DNA of 64,000 nucleotides from Syngnathus acus (lineage: Eukaryota; Chordata; Actinopteri; Syngnathiformes; Syngnathidae): contig NC_051101.1 of assembly GCF_901709675.1 (NCBI RefSeq), forward strand, positions 13,415,416-13,479,415, given 5' to 3'. Of this stretch, positions 62,926-64,000 are shown piece by piece. The notes under the pieces were generated by a model. The model worked only from the letters and a program-made list of their open reading frames with translations. It was not told where the DNA came from and did not search any database. The first letter of the stretch is position 1. Every line of letters starts with the position of its first letter. Made by a program: the position numbers and the translations under genes.

Positions 62926-64000
62926 ATGGGCAACCAGCTGGCGGGTATTGCCCCATCCCAGATCTTGTCAGTGGACAGCTACTTCTCAGACATCCATGAT
63001 CATGAGTACGACAAGAGCCTGGGCAGCACGCGCTTCTTCAAGGTGGCGCGCGCCAAGCACCGCGAGGGCATGCTGGTGGTCAAGGTGTTTGCAATCCAAG
63101 ACCCCTCACTGCCGCTCACCAGCTACAAACAGGAGCTGGAGGAGCTGAAGATCCGCCTGCACTCGTGCCACAACTGCTTGCCCTTCCAGAAGACCTCGCT
63201 GACGGAGAAGGCTGCTATCCTCTTTCGCCAGTACGTGCGCGACAACCTGTACGACCGCATCAGCACGCGGCCGTTCCTCAACAACGTGGAAAAGCGCTGG
63301 CTGGCCTTCCAAATCCTCACCGCCGTGGACCAGGCGCACAAGGCCGGCGTGCGCCACGGCGACATCAAGACGGAGAACGTGATGGTGACCAGCTGGAACT
63401 GGGTGTTGCTCAGCGATTTCGCCAGCTTCAAGCCAACCTACCTTCCCGAAGACAATCCTGCCGACTTCAACTATTTCTTTGACACGTCCCGCCGTCGCAC
63501 CTGCTACATTGCGCCGGAGCGCTTTGTGGACGGCAGCATGTTTGCCGCCGAGAGCGACCAGAACACGCCGCTGGTGGACCTGAGCAGCAGCAACCAGAGG
63601 AGCAGAGGCGAGCTCAAGCAGGCCATGGACATTTTCTCTGCAGGTGGGCCTGAAAGGTTTGCTCATTCTAAAACAGGTCATGTGACAAAAAAGAATGGTC
63701 GCGACACAACGGAAAGGAATTTGTGGCAGCCAAGCTTTGGGGGTGGATGCCGGGAAATGTTATTTGAAGGCAGCATATTTTCTCCGTTTTTCTCAGGTTG
63801 CGTGATCGCTGAGCTGTTCACCGAAGGCGTCCCGCTCTTCGATTTGTCCCAGCTGCTTGCGTACCGCAAAGGACACTTTCAGACGGAGCATGTTCTGGAG
63901 AAGATCGAGGACCGCAGCATCCGAGAGCTGGTGAGGCCCGTGTTTGACGCGGAAACCCGGATCTCAATCGTGCCTTCTCTGATGTCCCTCAGGTGGCGCA
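62926..64000 (+). CDS. pik3r4: PI3-kinase regulatory subunit 4 (VPS15), 5' part
   Basis: Myristoylated pseudokinase scaffold of the VPS34 class III PI3-kinase complexes in autophagy and endosomal sorting. Exons in the window: 62926-63643, 63797-63930, 63993 to beyond the right edge. The protein starts [20 protein letters not shown], with Gly2 in a myristoylation context. The kinase-like domain follows: [14 protein letters not shown] (ATP lysine), [14 protein letters not shown] (catalytic loop HGDIKTEN), [10 protein letters not shown] (DFA in place of DFG, as in the family), [13 protein letters not shown], and [19 protein letters not shown]. Only about 290 of the roughly 1,350 residues are included; HEAT and WD40 parts lie outside. 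Confidence 0.97.
   Translation, partial: MGNQLAGIAPSQILSVDSYFSDIHDHEYDKSLGSTRFFKVARAKHREGMLVVKVFAIQDPSLPLTSYKQELEELKIRLHSCHNCLPFQKTSLTEKAAILFRQYVRDNLYDRISTRPFLNNVEKRWLAFQILTAVDQAHKAGVRHGDIKTENVMVTSWNWVLLSDFASFKPTYLPEDNPADFNYFFDTSRRRTCYIAPERFVDGSMFAAESDQNTPLVDLSSSNQRSRGELKQAMDIFSAGGPERFAHSKTGHVTKKNGRDTTERNLWQPSFGGGCREMLFEGSIFSPFFSGCVIAELFTEGVPLFDLSQLLAYRKGHFQTEHVLEKIEDRSIRELVRPVFDAETRISIVPSLMSLRWR

Overview
The window is vertebrate nuclear DNA, almost certainly from a teleost fish. All genes are split by GT-AG introns, many of them short. The intergenic and intronic DNA is full of CA/GT microsatellites, degenerate minisatellites, a LINE, a hAT-type MITE and SINE scraps. The predicted proteins are close to vertebrate families but diverged in a fish-like way. 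I cannot name the species. Exon boundaries were derived by hand from splice sites and reading phase; phases of the complete genes were checked to add up.

Layout, left to right. (1) 1-7303, minus: cspg5 (neuroglycan C), running off the left edge. (2) 8.27-17.0 kb, minus: smarcc1 (BAF155), 28 coding exons and 1,119 codons; cspg5 and smarcc1 are also neighbours on human 3p21.31. (3) 17.2-21.06 kb, minus: cmtm6. (4) 23.5-31.8 kb, plus: cpne4 copine. (5) 32.1-36.7 kb: a degenerate minisatellite split by a 5'-truncated LINE with a 912-codon open reading frame. (6) 36.6-43.5 kb: gene-poor, with MITE, SINE scraps and a roughly 100-bp minisatellite. (7) 43.5-44.5 kb, minus: cmtm7. (8) 44.86-48.73 kb: two SIGLEC15-like immunoglobulin receptors arranged head to head. 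The minus-strand one has a long tail ending in an ITIM; the plus-strand one has a membrane lysine and almost no tail. (9) 49.6-51.45 kb, minus: an IgGFc-binding-domain plus C-type-lectin gene carrying two frameshifts and an internal stop, called a pseudogene. (10) 52.87-61.75 kb, plus: slc4a7 (NBCn1), with two C1q-domain gene units nested antisense in its largest intron. (11) 62.5 kb to the right edge, plus: the start of pik3r4 (VPS15).

Biological reading. The housekeeping genes (smarcc1, slc4a7, pik3r4, cpne4) form a block that mixes genes found on human 3p21, 3p22, 3p24 and 3q22. Set among them is an immune-flavoured stretch: cmtm6 and cmtm7, the divergent SIGLEC15-like pair, the lectin pseudogene and the C1q pair. 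The most interesting unit is the SIGLEC15-like pair, which has the layout of a paired inhibitory/activating receptor locus, yet neither V domain keeps the arginine that human SIGLEC15 uses to bind sialic acid.
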